64,000 bases of DNA, taken from Actinophytocola sp044466355 (GTDB taxonomy: Bacteria; Actinomycetota; Actinomycetes; Mycobacteriales; Pseudonocardiaceae). Numbering within the stretch: the first letter of the stretch is position 1; each line of letters opens with the position of its first letter. Below the pieces are notes generated by a model. That model was not told the DNA's origin. It did not search any database and saw only the letters and a program-made list of their open reading frames with translations. Below, piece after piece: positions 15,765 to 22,492 of this stretch. The stretch is taken from the NCBI RefSeq assembly GCF_044466355.1, contig NZ_JBITMQ010000005.1, positions 62,001 to 126,000 on the forward strand. Direction: 5' to 3'. The translations under genes were made by a program, and so were the position numbers.

Positions 15765-16499
15765 ATGCGTATCGGTCGTGTCGGGGCGGCCCTCGCTGGT
15801 GCGGCGCTGGCCGCACTGGGTGTCCTAGGCGGCGGGACGGCGAACGCCGACGTGCCACCGGGCAACGTGGGGCCGGCGATCATCGACGGCGGCAACGCCG
15901 AATCCGGTCCGTGGGCGGCGCGCTTGTTCGTGAACGGCCAGGAGAACTGCTCGGCGACCATCATCGCGCCGACGTGGATCCTGACCGCCGAGCACTGCGT
16001 GGCCGGCGGCGGGACGTACACGTTCAACATCGGCAACCTGGACCAGACCCAGGGCGAGCAGGCGACGGGTGTCGCGATCCACACGAACCCGGAGGCGGAT
16101 CTCGCGCTGGTCGAGCTCGACCGCGCGGTGAACGCGACCTACTCGCCGCTCGGCAACCCGGACGCGGTCGAGGTCGGCGAGACCGTCCAGGTCTACGGCT
16201 GGGGTGCCACGTGCACCGACCGCCCCGAGATCGAGTGTCAGTCGCAGTACCTCAAGGTCGCCAACGTCGAGGTCAGCTCGGTGAACTGCGCCGACTACCG
16301 CGGCGGCACGGCGGTCTGCGCCAACCGCATCGACGGCATCACCGCCGGCGGCGACTCGGGCGGCCCGATGTTCGCCACCGCGCCGGACGGTTCGTACGTC
16401 CAGGTCGGCGTCGCGTCCACCAGCGACCGGCAGACCTTCACCGCGTACGCGAACCTCACCGTGTACCGCGACTGGATCGCGAGCATCGCGGGCGTCTGA
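15765..16499 (+). CDS. Secreted trypsin-like serine protease (S1)
   Basis: A 244-aa exoprotease. The ATG at 15765 is preceded by GAGGTGA at 5 nt. The signal peptide ends at about TANA28. The triad is His77 (LTAEHC), Asp112 (ADLALVELD) and Ser198 (GGDSGGP). The mature start IIDGGN replaces the usual IVGG, so zymogen activation may proceed at an unusual site. Cys pairs at 62/78 and later positions fit a chymotrypsin fold. It interrupts the block otherwise syntenic with mycobacteria, suggesting insertion. It ends at a strong terminator shared with the GNAT gene. Confidence 0.92.
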   Translation: MRIGRVGAALAGAALAALGVLGGGTANADVPPGNVGPAIIDGGNAESGPWAARLFVNGQENCSATIIAPTWILTAEHCVAGGGTYTFNIGNLDQTQGEQATGVAIHTNPEADLALVELDRAVNATYSPLGNPDAVEVGETVQVYGWGATCTDRPEIECQSQYLKVANVEVSSVNCADYRGGTAVCANRIDGITAGGDSGGPMFATAPDGSYVQVGVASTSDRQTFTAYANLTVYRDWIASIAGV

Positions 16500-16523
16500 A
16501 CCGAAAAGCACGCGAGGGCAACG

Positions 16524-16559
16524 AAACGCCGCGCCGGAAGCCCTACCGGCGCGGCGTTT
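16524..16559. terminator. Bidirectional intrinsic terminator
   Basis: Perfect 14-bp stem (AAACGCCGCGCCGG / CCGGCGCGGCGTTT) with an 8-nt loop, between the convergent protease and acetyltransferase genes. Confidence 0.9.
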
Positions 16560-16564
16560 TCCCG

Positions 16565-17044
16565 CTACCTGACAGCTGTCAGCTTGTGCAGAGCGTCGCC
16601 GGAGACCCGGTACCCGACCCACTCGTCGAGCGGGACCGCGCCAAGCGAGCGGTAGAACCCGATGGCGGGCTCGTTCCAGTTCAGCACCGACCACTGCAGC
16701 CGGGTGTAGCCCTGTCGCACGCACTCGTCGGCCAACGCGACCAGCAAAGCCTTGCCCAGCCCCGATCCGCGGGCGCTCGGGCGGACGTAGAGGTCCTCGA
16801 GATAGATGCCGTGCACACCGTCCCATGTGGAGAAGTTCTTGAACCACAACGCACAGCCGACGACCTCGCCGGCCAGTTCGGCGACGTGCGCGAACACCGC
16901 CGGGTCGGGCCCGAACAGTGCCTTGTGGAGCTGCTCGGCGGTGACGTGGCACTCCTCCGGCGCGCGTTCGTAGTCGGCCAGCTCGTGGATCAGCTCGACC
17001 ATCGTGTCCACATCGGACGGAACAGCCCTGCGCACCTCAGTCAT
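16565..17044 (-). CDS. GNAT-family N-acetyltransferase (diamine acetyltransferase-like)
   Basis: A 159-aa protein with the acetyl-CoA loop VRPSARGSGLGKALL (R/Q-x-x-G-x-G/A type), preceded by YLEDLYV and followed by WSVLNWNEPAIGFYRSLGA. This pattern resembles spermidine/spermine-type acetyltransferases. The ATG at 17044 lies 8 bp inside the end of the upstream mutase-family gene, so the two are cotranscribed. The last codons contain one copy of the CCTGAC-N4-GTCAG palindrome. Substrate unproven. Confidence 0.85.
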   Translation of the reverse strand: MTEVRRAVPSDVDTMVELIHELADYERAPEECHVTAEQLHKALFGPDPAVFAHVAELAGEVVGCALWFKNFSTWDGVHGIYLEDLYVRPSARGSGLGKALLVALADECVRQGYTRLQWSVLNWNEPAIGFYRSLGAVPLDEWVGYRVSGDALHKLTAVR

Positions 17045-17648
17045 CGAGAAAACCTCGCTCCGGCAACGGAGGCACGTTCAGCCGCTTGATCTGCGGCACC
17101 CCGCGTTCGTCGCCCAGCACGGAGATCGCGGCCGCGTCGAGTGCGAAGTGGACACCCGAGGTCGGCGGCAGACCCAGCCACGTCGCCACCAGCACGCGGC
17201 TGAAATGCCCGTGCCCCACCAGAACCACGTCACCGTCGGGCAGTGTCGTGCGCACCCGCGTGACCACCCGCGCCGCCCGTTCGCCGACCTGCTCGGCGGT
17301 TTCCCCGCCCGGTGACTCGTGTGTCCACACCGTCCACCCCGGCACGGTCTCGCGGATCTTCGGCGTCGACAGGCCTTCGTACTCGCCGTAGTCCCATTCC
17401 CGGACGTCCTCGGTGATCTCGGTGACGGTCAGCCCGGCGAGTTCCGCCGTCCGCACGGCGCGCTGCCGCGGTGACGACAGCACGAGCGCCGGCGAGCGGT
17501 CCTCACACAGGCCGGCGAGCATCGTGCCCGCGTCCCGGGCCCGGCGCTCGCCGTTGGGGGTCAGCGGGATGTCCGTGCGGCTGGTGTGCTGCCCGCTGCG
17601 CGACCACTCGGTCTCTCCGTGGCGGAGCAGGTACAGGAGTCCGGTCAT
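17037..17648 (-). CDS. Histidine phosphatase (phosphoglycerate mutase superfamily)
   Basis: A 203-aa protein with the LLRHGETEWS phosphohistidine motif, SPRQRAVRTAEL, EWDYGEYEGL and LVGHGHFSRVL (second His). M. tuberculosis Gpm2 (Rv3214), in the equivalent place, is an acid phosphatase rather than a mutase, and the same is likely here. Overlaps the GNAT start by 8 bp. The upstream HxlR gene ends 3 bp from this gene's start on the same strand, so one transcript may carry all three. Confidence 0.88.
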   Translation of the reverse strand: MTGLLYLLRHGETEWSRSGQHTSRTDIPLTPNGERRARDAGTMLAGLCEDRSPALVLSSPRQRAVRTAELAGLTVTEITEDVREWDYGEYEGLSTPKIRETVPGWTVWTHESPGGETAEQVGERAARVVTRVRTTLPDGDVVLVGHGHFSRVLVATWLGLPPTSGVHFALDAAAISVLGDERGVPQIKRLNVPPLPERGFLDD

Positions 17649-17651
17649 GAT

Positions 17652-17996
17652 CTACAGTCTCGCCTCCCGGTTGGCGATCCGCTTCATGTGCCGCTCGCCC
17701 CAGTCCCCGAGTGGCATCAGCGCGTCGGTCAGCGACCGGCCGAAGTCGGTGACCGAGTACTCGACCCTCGGCGGCACCTCCCGGTACACCTCGCGGTGGA
17801 TCAGGCCGTCCGCCTCCATCTGGCGCAGCTGCTGGATCAGCATCTTCTCGGTGATGCCCGCGACCTCACGCCGCAGCTCCCCGAACCGCAGCGTCGGTTT
17901 CTCCGCCAGTGCCCACAGGATGAGCGACTTCCACTTCCCGCCGACGATGTCGAGCGCCGCGTCGAGACCGCACGAGTACGGGCCATGTGCCGTCAT
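17652..17996 (-). CDS. HxlR-family winged-helix transcription regulator
   Basis: A 114-aa MarR-like regulator. It has the conserved N-terminal Cys (YSCGLDAALDIVGGKW), GKWKSLILWAL, recognition-helix area ITEKMLIQQLRQMEADGLI and the wing RVEYSVTDFGRSL. HxlR proteins often sense electrophiles through that Cys (Cys9 here). It is divergent from an imine-reductase-like gene, and a palindromic operator lies between them. Control of that enzyme and itself is the natural inference. Confidence 0.9.
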   Translation of the reverse strand: MTAHGPYSCGLDAALDIVGGKWKSLILWALAEKPTLRFGELRREVAGITEKMLIQQLRQMEADGLIHREVYREVPPRVEYSVTDFGRSLTDALMPLGDWGERHMKRIANREARL

Positions 17997-18018
17997 GCTG
18001 GATCCTTACCTTTTGGTG

Positions 18019-18043
18019 AGTACCTGACTTCAAGGTAGGTACT
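18019..18043. promoter_or_regulatory. Inverted-repeat operator between the HxlR and reductase genes
   Basis: AGTACCT (18019-18025), 11 nt, AGGTACT (18037-18043): a perfect 7-bp inverted repeat with half-sites 18 bp apart, centred in an 83-bp divergent intergenic region. This suits a winged-helix dimer. Confidence 0.75.
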
Positions 18044-18079
18044 TGCCCAATCGTATGGTATGACCGCAGAGTCGTCGTC

Positions 18080-18928
18080 GTGCGAACGACAGTCATGGGA
18101 CTAGGAAAAATGGGGCGCGCGCTCGCCGCCGCGCTCGTGGACCGTGGTCACGACACCACCGTCTGGAACCGAACACCCGGTAGGTTGCGCGACGCCCCGT
18201 TCACCCACGCCGTCACCCACGCGGCCACCGCCGAGGACGCCGTCGCCGCGAGCGACGTGGTGGTGCTGTGCCTGCTCGACTTCGAGTCGGTCGTGGCGGT
18301 GCTCGACGGCGTCGACCTGCGTAACCGAACGATCGTCAACCTGACCACCGCCACGCCCGCGGAGGCCGCGAAGCTGTCCGCGCTCCTCACCGAACGCGGC
18401 GCCGACTACGTCGACGGCGGGATCATGGCCATCCCGTCCATGATCGGGACCCCGGCCGCGGTGGTCCTCTACAGCGGCAGCGAGCAGGCGTTCCGCCGCT
18501 CGGAGAGCGCTCTCCAAGCCTTCGGTGAGGCCCGCTACCTCGGCGCGGCGCCGGGCATGGCGGCACTGAACGACATCGCGATGCTCACCGGCATGTACGG
18601 CATGTTCGGCGGGTTCGTGCACGCGGCGGCGCTGGTGCGCACCGAGGGCGTGGCGGTCGTCGAGTTCACCGAGACACTGCTGGTCCCGTGGCTGCGCGCG
18701 TTGTTCCCGGCGCTCGTGGACATGGCGGGCCAGATCGACTCCGGTGACTACACCGCGAAGGAGTCCGACCTGTCGATGCAGGTCGCGAACGACGGGATCA
18801 GCGTGGTCAGCCGTGCTCAGGGGGTCAGCAGCGAGCTGTCGGACCCGCTGTTCGCGCTGATGCGCCGCCGCGTCGAGCAGGGCTTCGGCGGGGACGACTT
18901 CCCGAGCGTGGTCGAACTGCTGTCATGA
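18080..18928 (+). CDS. NADPH-dependent imine-reductase-like / beta-hydroxyacid-dehydrogenase superfamily protein
   Basis: A 282-aa oxidoreductase starting at a GTG. The Rossmann motif is GLGKMGRALAAALVDRGH with WNRTPGR. The interdomain helix contains GMAALNDIAMLTGMYGMF, where beta-hydroxyacid dehydrogenases carry a catalytic Lys and imine reductases carry Asp/Tyr; the Lys is absent here, which favours imine reductase or a related activity. It would act as a dimer through the C-terminal helices. Divergent from and probably controlled by the HxlR regulator. Natural substrate unknown. Confidence 0.85.
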   Translation: MRTTVMGLGKMGRALAAALVDRGHDTTVWNRTPGRLRDAPFTHAVTHAATAEDAVAASDVVVLCLLDFESVVAVLDGVDLRNRTIVNLTTATPAEAAKLSALLTERGADYVDGGIMAIPSMIGTPAAVVLYSGSEQAFRRSESALQAFGEARYLGAAPGMAALNDIAMLTGMYGMFGGFVHAAALVRTEGVAVVEFTETLLVPWLRALFPALVDMAGQIDSGDYTAKESDLSMQVANDGISVVSRAQGVSSELSDPLFALMRRRVEQGFGGDDFPSVVELLS

Positions 18929-18939
18929 CCCGTTTCGGG

Positions 18940-19205
18940 TGATCGTCACGCGGGACGCGCGCGGGCGTGTTCGAGATGGACCACCACGCGGTGGGCACCT
19001 CGCCGTGGCCAGTGCGCGAGCGGGTGCGCCGCCCGGTCCGCAAACGGCCGATCATCGTGGGCGGCCAGGCCTCGACGATGCCGCGCACCGCGGCGGCAGT
19101 TCCTCCTGTGGGGCACGACCGATCCGCTGGTGCCGGGTGCCTCGTTCACCGAGCTGGTGGAGCGGCCCTCCGGCTGGCCAGGCCGATCAGGAGGTGCTCT
19201 CGACC
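18940..19205 (+). pseudogene. Probable decayed alpha/beta-hydrolase fragment
   Basis: About 265 bp without an intact gene. One frame near 19095-19165 reads FLLWGTTDPLVPGASFTELV, which resembles the acid-residue region of an alpha/beta-hydrolase (LLLWG..DP.VP). The flanking frames are broken and have no start or catalytic Ser. This looks like the C-terminal relic of a hydrolase gene. Confidence 0.4.
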
Positions 19206-19213
19206 TTGACCAG

Positions 19214-19253
19214 GCTAACGACGTTAGCTTAGCTTGGAGCTAACAACGTTAGC
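19214..19253. promoter_or_regulatory. Tandem TetR-type operators
   Basis: Two 15-bp palindromes, GCTAACGACGTTAGC (19214-19228) and GCTAACAACGTTAGC (19239-19253), centres 25 bp apart. They lie 14 bp before the SRPBCC start, upstream of the operon that also encodes a TetR regulator. Autorepression is the obvious reading. Confidence 0.88.
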
Positions 19254-19267
19254 CACAGGAGGACGTC

Positions 19268-19702
19268 ATGCGCCGGATCAGCGTCGTCACCGAGATCAAC
19301 GCCCCCGTCGAGGTCGTGTGGGCCCAGCTCACGGACACCGCCGCGTTCGCGGACTGGAACCCGTTCATGCCGCGCCTGGAGGGAGCGCTCTCCGAAGGCG
19401 AACGCCTGGAGGTCCGCATCACGCCGCCGGGCGCGAAGGGCATGACGTTCCGGCCGACCGTGACGGCCGTCGAAGAAGGCAGAAAGCTGGAGTGGCTGGG
19501 CAGGCTCGGCCTTCCGGGCCTCTTCGACGGCCGCCACGCGTTCACCCTCACCGCCACGGCCGACGGCACCCGCCTGACGCAGGAGGAGACGTTCACCGGC
19601 GTGCTGGTGCCGCTGCTGGCATCGACGCTGGGCAGGACGGAGAGCGGTTTCCGGCAGATGAACGAGGCGCTGAAGGAGCGGGCGGAGCGGATCGCGGCGT
19701 GA
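19268..19702 (+). CDS. SRPBCC (START/Bet v1-like) family protein
   Basis: A 144-aa ligand-binding-fold protein: ISVVTEINAPVEVVWAQLTDTAAFADWNPFM at the N terminus, then a beta-sheet and a long C-terminal helix. The ATG follows AGGAGG at 5 nt. Its stop overlaps the TetR gene start (GTGA). Members bind hydrophobic ligands or act as cyclases/aromatases; the ligand here may also be what the TetR protein senses. Confidence 0.88.
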   Translation: MRRISVVTEINAPVEVVWAQLTDTAAFADWNPFMPRLEGALSEGERLEVRITPPGAKGMTFRPTVTAVEEGRKLEWLGRLGLPGLFDGRHAFTLTATADGTRLTQEETFTGVLVPLLASTLGRTESGFRQMNEALKERAERIAA

Positions 19703-20190
19703 CACGCAGGGACGAGATCCTCGACGTGGCGGAGTCCCTCCTGGAGGCGGAAGGGCCGACGGCGCTGACCATGCGCAGAGTGGCGGAGGCGATGGGCATC
19801 CGCGCCCCGTCCCTGTACAAGCACGTGGCGAACAAGGACGACATCGAAGCGGGCCTGCAGGAACGCGCTCTCCGCAACCTGACAGCCGTGCTGTCCCCAG
19901 CAGGCGCCGACCTGCGCAAGATCATGGTGTTGTACCGGGAATGGGCGCTGGCCCACCCGGGCCTGTACGAACTGGCCACCGGCCGCCCGCTACGCCGCGA
20001 CGTGATCCCGGCGGAGGTCGAAGCGGCCGCCGCGGCGCCGGTCGTGGCGGCCGCGGGCGGCGAGGAACACCGGGCCCGTGCGCTGTGGGCGTTGGCGCAC
20101 GGGTTGGTGGACCTGGAACTGGCGGGCCGCTTCCCCCCGGACGCCGACCTGGAGGAAACGTGGCGCGCGGCGTTCACACCGTTCCTGTGA
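19699..20190 (+). CDS. TetR-family transcription regulator
   Basis: A 163-aa repressor. Its HTH region is EILDVAESLLEAEGPTALTM...VAEAMGIRAPSLYKHVANKDD. The C-terminal part (REWALAHPGLYELATGRPL, ALWALAHGLVDLELAGRFP) has the WHG-type ligand domain pattern. Translationally coupled to the SRPBCC gene. The tandem GCTAAC palindromes upstream of the operon are its probable operators. Confidence 0.9.
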   Translation: MTRRDEILDVAESLLEAEGPTALTMRRVAEAMGIRAPSLYKHVANKDDIEAGLQERALRNLTAVLSPAGADLRKIMVLYREWALAHPGLYELATGRPLRRDVIPAEVEAAAAAPVVAAAGGEEHRARALWALAHGLVDLELAGRFPPDADLEETWRAAFTPFL

Positions 20191-20742
20191 CTACGCGAGC
20201 ACGTCGTCCGCGACCTCGGCGACGGCCCGGCCGCCGACGTCGACACGCGCCAGCCCGAGCCGGTCGACGTCGGCCTGGAGCAGTTGCTGGAAGCGGATCG
20301 AGCGGGCGAGGAACTTGTCCATCAGTGCACGCTCGTCGACGGTCGCCGTCGCGTAGCCGCCGGACGCTCTGATCCGGTCGCGGATGACGTCGTCGCCCGC
20401 GGTGAGCCACACGGCGGGAACGTCGAGGGTCGCGACGCGTTCGGGCCACAGCGCGGAGCCCTCGATCACGAGACCGTCCGCGGTGCGGACCAGCTCCTCG
20501 ATCCGCGGCCAGAGTCGCTCGTAGTGCGTGAGAACCGACGAGATCAACTCGTCGACGGCGAGGGACGAGTAGTGCTCGGCGACGTGCGGCGGCACCTCCC
20601 GGTCGGCGGTCCGCCACGGCCGCCCGGGATGACGCGCCAGGTAGTCGGTCGACCGGTGCTCGAACCCGAGCCGATCCGCCAGCTCCGCCGCCACAGTGGA
20701 CTTCCCGACGTTCGACGTCCCGCCGATCAACAGCACCCGCAC
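20191..20742 (-). CDS. P-loop kinase/ATPase (2-phosphoglycerate kinase-like)
   Basis: About 183 aa. Walker A is IGGTSNVGKSTVAAELA at the very N terminus, then a LID-like region DRIRASGGYATATVDERALMDKFLARS. The small-molecule kinase fold is clear, the substrate is not. The start is uncertain: the GTG at 20742 begins just before the P-loop, and a GTG at 20763 would add 7 residues. No ribosome-binding site is evident. A cysteine-rich micro-ORF ends 10 nt upstream. Convergent with the TetR gene, with stop codons abutting. Confidence 0.7.
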   Translation of the reverse strand: MRVLLIGGTSNVGKSTVAAELADRLGFEHRSTDYLARHPGRPWRTADREVPPHVAEHYSSLAVDELISSVLTHYERLWPRIEELVRTADGLVIEGSALWPERVATLDVPAVWLTAGDDVIRDRIRASGGYATATVDERALMDKFLARSIRFQQLLQADVDRLGLARVDVGGRAVAEVADDVLA

Positions 20743-20752
20743 GGTCGCGACA

Positions 20753-20809
20753 CTAGTCAGCACAGCAGGACGAGCCGTCGATTCCGCACTTCCGCCGCAC
20801 CGTCGTCAC
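20753..20809 (-). CDS. Possible 18-aa cysteine-rich micro-ORF
   Basis: GTG start at 20809, stop TAG at 20753: VTTVRRKCGIDGSSCCAD, with three Cys in the last eleven residues. It lies between the sodN terminator and the kinase gene, ending 10 nt before the kinase GTG. There is no ribosome-binding site. It could be a leader peptide, a RiPP-like precursor or chance. Included because of its unusual composition only. Confidence 0.25.
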   Translation of the reverse strand: MTTVRRKCGIDGSSCCAD

Positions 20810-20845
20810 ACCGCTGGCGACCGACGCCCACCCGGCAAAACGAAA

Positions 20846-20876
20846 CGGCGCCGACCGACAGTGTCGATCAGCGCCG
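20846..20876 (-). terminator. Intrinsic terminator of sodN
   Basis: 15-bp stem with two wobble positions (CGGCGCCGACCGACA / TGTCGATCAGCGCCG on the plus strand), followed on the minus strand by TTTCGTTTT. Located 13 bp after the sodN stop. Confidence 0.8.
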
Positions 20877-20888
20877 CCCGGAGGAGCC

Positions 20889-21296
20889 TCAGCCCTGCTT
20901 GGTCTCCCAGAAGATCTTGTCAATCTCGGCGATGTAGTCGAGGAGCTCCTGGCCCTTGGCCGGGTCCATCGAACCCTTGGTGCCGGCCGCACCGGCGGCC
21001 TTCGTCGCCTTGTTGATCAGTTCGTGGAGGTTCGGGTACTTCTCGAAGTGCGGCGGCTTGAAGTAGTCCGTCCACAGGACCCACAGGTGGTGCTTGACGA
21101 GCTCGCTGCGCTGCTCGGCGATGAGGATCGCGCGCGTGCGGAACTCCGGGTCCTCGTTGTCCTGGTACTTCTGCTGGATGGCCTTCACCGACTCGGCCTC
21201 GATGCGGGCCTGCGCCGGGTCGTACACGCCACAGGGAAGATCGCAGTGTGCGGTGGCCTCCAGGCGTGGGCCGAGAATGCGCGACAGGAGTCGCAT
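20889..21296 (-). CDS. sodN: Nickel superoxide dismutase precursor
   Basis: A 135-aa precursor of the hexameric Ni-SOD. The nickel hook HCDLPCGVYDPAQARIEAES is intact: His1, Cys2 and Cys6 of the mature enzyme. The core FKPPHFEKYP and C-terminal DYIAEIDKIFWETK are typical. A 16-residue propeptide (MRLLSRILGPRLEATA) must be removed to expose His1. The ATG at 21296 follows AGGAGG. The maturation protease gene sodX lies divergent rather than downstream. Nickel supply normally induces this gene. Confidence 0.97.
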   Translation of the reverse strand: MRLLSRILGPRLEATAHCDLPCGVYDPAQARIEAESVKAIQQKYQDNEDPEFRTRAILIAEQRSELVKHHLWVLWTDYFKPPHFEKYPNLHELINKATKAAGAAGTKGSMDPAKGQELLDYIAEIDKIFWETKQG

Positions 21297-21379
21297 CTTT
21301 CCTCCTGAACAAGGTTGACGCTCCGACTTCCGCGACACTACTCCCGGCACGCTGGGGCGACACGACGGAGGTGATCGAA

Positions 21380-21700
21380 ATGAACCCGCTCGGACGGCTG
21401 CCCTACCGGCGCATCCGGGTGCGCGGGCCTTCGATGGCGCCGACGCTCAGGGACGGCGATGTGATCCTCGCGCGGAACCGGCGGACCCCTCGAACGGGTG
21501 ATGTGGTGGTGGTCACGTGGGTGACGCGGCCGGGGCAGTTGTCGATCAAGCGCGTGACGGCGTCCAACGGCAGTGGATGGCACGTCGAAGGGGACAACCC
21601 CGGCGCCAGCACCGACTCACGTGACCTGGGCCTCGCCCAGGTGCACGGGGTGGTCGTCGCGCGGCTCTGGCCTCAGCCCAGGCTCCTCAGCTCGCGGTAG
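21380..21700 (+). CDS. sodX: Nickel-type superoxide dismutase maturation protease
   Basis: A 106-aa S26 signal-peptidase-like protein with Ser18 in GPSMAPTL and Lys57 in QLSIKRV, the Ser/Lys dyad. It removes the Ni-SOD propeptide. GGAGGTGATC precedes the ATG at 21380. It is divergent from sodN across 83 bp, so the pair shares an intergenic control region. Its 3' end overlaps the convergent epimerase gene by 28 bp. Confidence 0.93.
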   Translation: MNPLGRLPYRRIRVRGPSMAPTLRDGDVILARNRRTPRTGDVVVVTWVTRPGQLSIKRVTASNGSGWHVEGDNPGASTDSRDLGLAQVHGVVVARLWPQPRLLSSR

Positions 21701-22278
21701 CGCGCGAGGCAGTCCTCGTACCTGGGCAGGAGACCCGACGACGCCGCGTCGGCGAGGGTGGGTGCCGCACTGTCCTTCGGGGACAGCAGGAGTTCCACGT
21801 CGGTCGGCCACGGCAGGTCCAGCGCCGGATCGACGGGTGACACACCGTGCTCGGCGGGCGGGTTGTACGGCGTCGAGCAGAGGTACGAGATGACGGTGTC
21901 GTCGTCGAGGGCGACGAACGCGTGGCCCAGGCCCTCCGGCACGTACACCGCGCGGAAGTCCACCGGGTCGAGGCGCACCGCGTCCCAGACACCGAACGTC
22001 GGCGACCCGACCCGGATGTCGACCACGACGTCGAGGAGCGCCCCTGCCGGGCAGTACACGTACTTCCCCTGGCCCGGCGGCACGTCCGCGAAGTGCAGCC
22101 CGCGCACGCTGCCGCGCCGTGACCTGCTGTGGTTGCTCTGCGCGAGCCGCAGCGGGTGCCCGACCGCCTTGACGAACGCCTCCTCCTGGTACGGCGAGAC
22201 GAACACGCCGCGGTCGTCCGGAAAGGAACGGGGCGTGAACTCGAAGGCGCCTGGAATCTTGAGCTCGCGTACCTCCAT
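21673..22278 (-). CDS. dTDP-4-dehydrorhamnose 3,5-epimerase family protein
   Basis: A 201-aa cupin-fold epimerase of the RmlC family: FDDRG-type start (FPDDRGVF), SNHSRSRRGSVRGLHF (catalytic His in RGLH), VYCPAGALLDVVVDIRVGSPTFG, PEGLGHAFVALDDD and YNPPAEHG. Many members outside rhamnose loci act on other dTDP-4-keto sugars. No other sugar-nucleotide gene is adjacent, so the exact sugar is open. Start ATG at 22278, weak ribosome-binding site. Convergent overlap of 28 bp with sodX. Confidence 0.88.
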   Translation of the reverse strand: MEVRELKIPGAFEFTPRSFPDDRGVFVSPYQEEAFVKAVGHPLRLAQSNHSRSRRGSVRGLHFADVPPGQGKYVYCPAGALLDVVVDIRVGSPTFGVWDAVRLDPVDFRAVYVPEGLGHAFVALDDDTVISYLCSTPYNPPAEHGVSPVDPALDLPWPTDVELLLSPKDSAAPTLADAASSGLLPRYEDCLARYRELRSLG

Positions 22279-22492
22279 GTGACGGAGGGTACGCGACAGC
22301 GGACAGCGGCCCTGTCTACACTGTGGGACACCGCAGCGTCCGCGGTCGCCCGCCCTACAGACGGCGTGCGGCCGACGTGCCCGGCCTGGTCCCACACATC
22401 GGTGCACCCAACCGATGTTCGACCACGCCGCGATCGAGCGGAGCCAACCTTCGAGAACCCCTGGCTTCCGCACGCCCCGCAGGAGGGACGCA

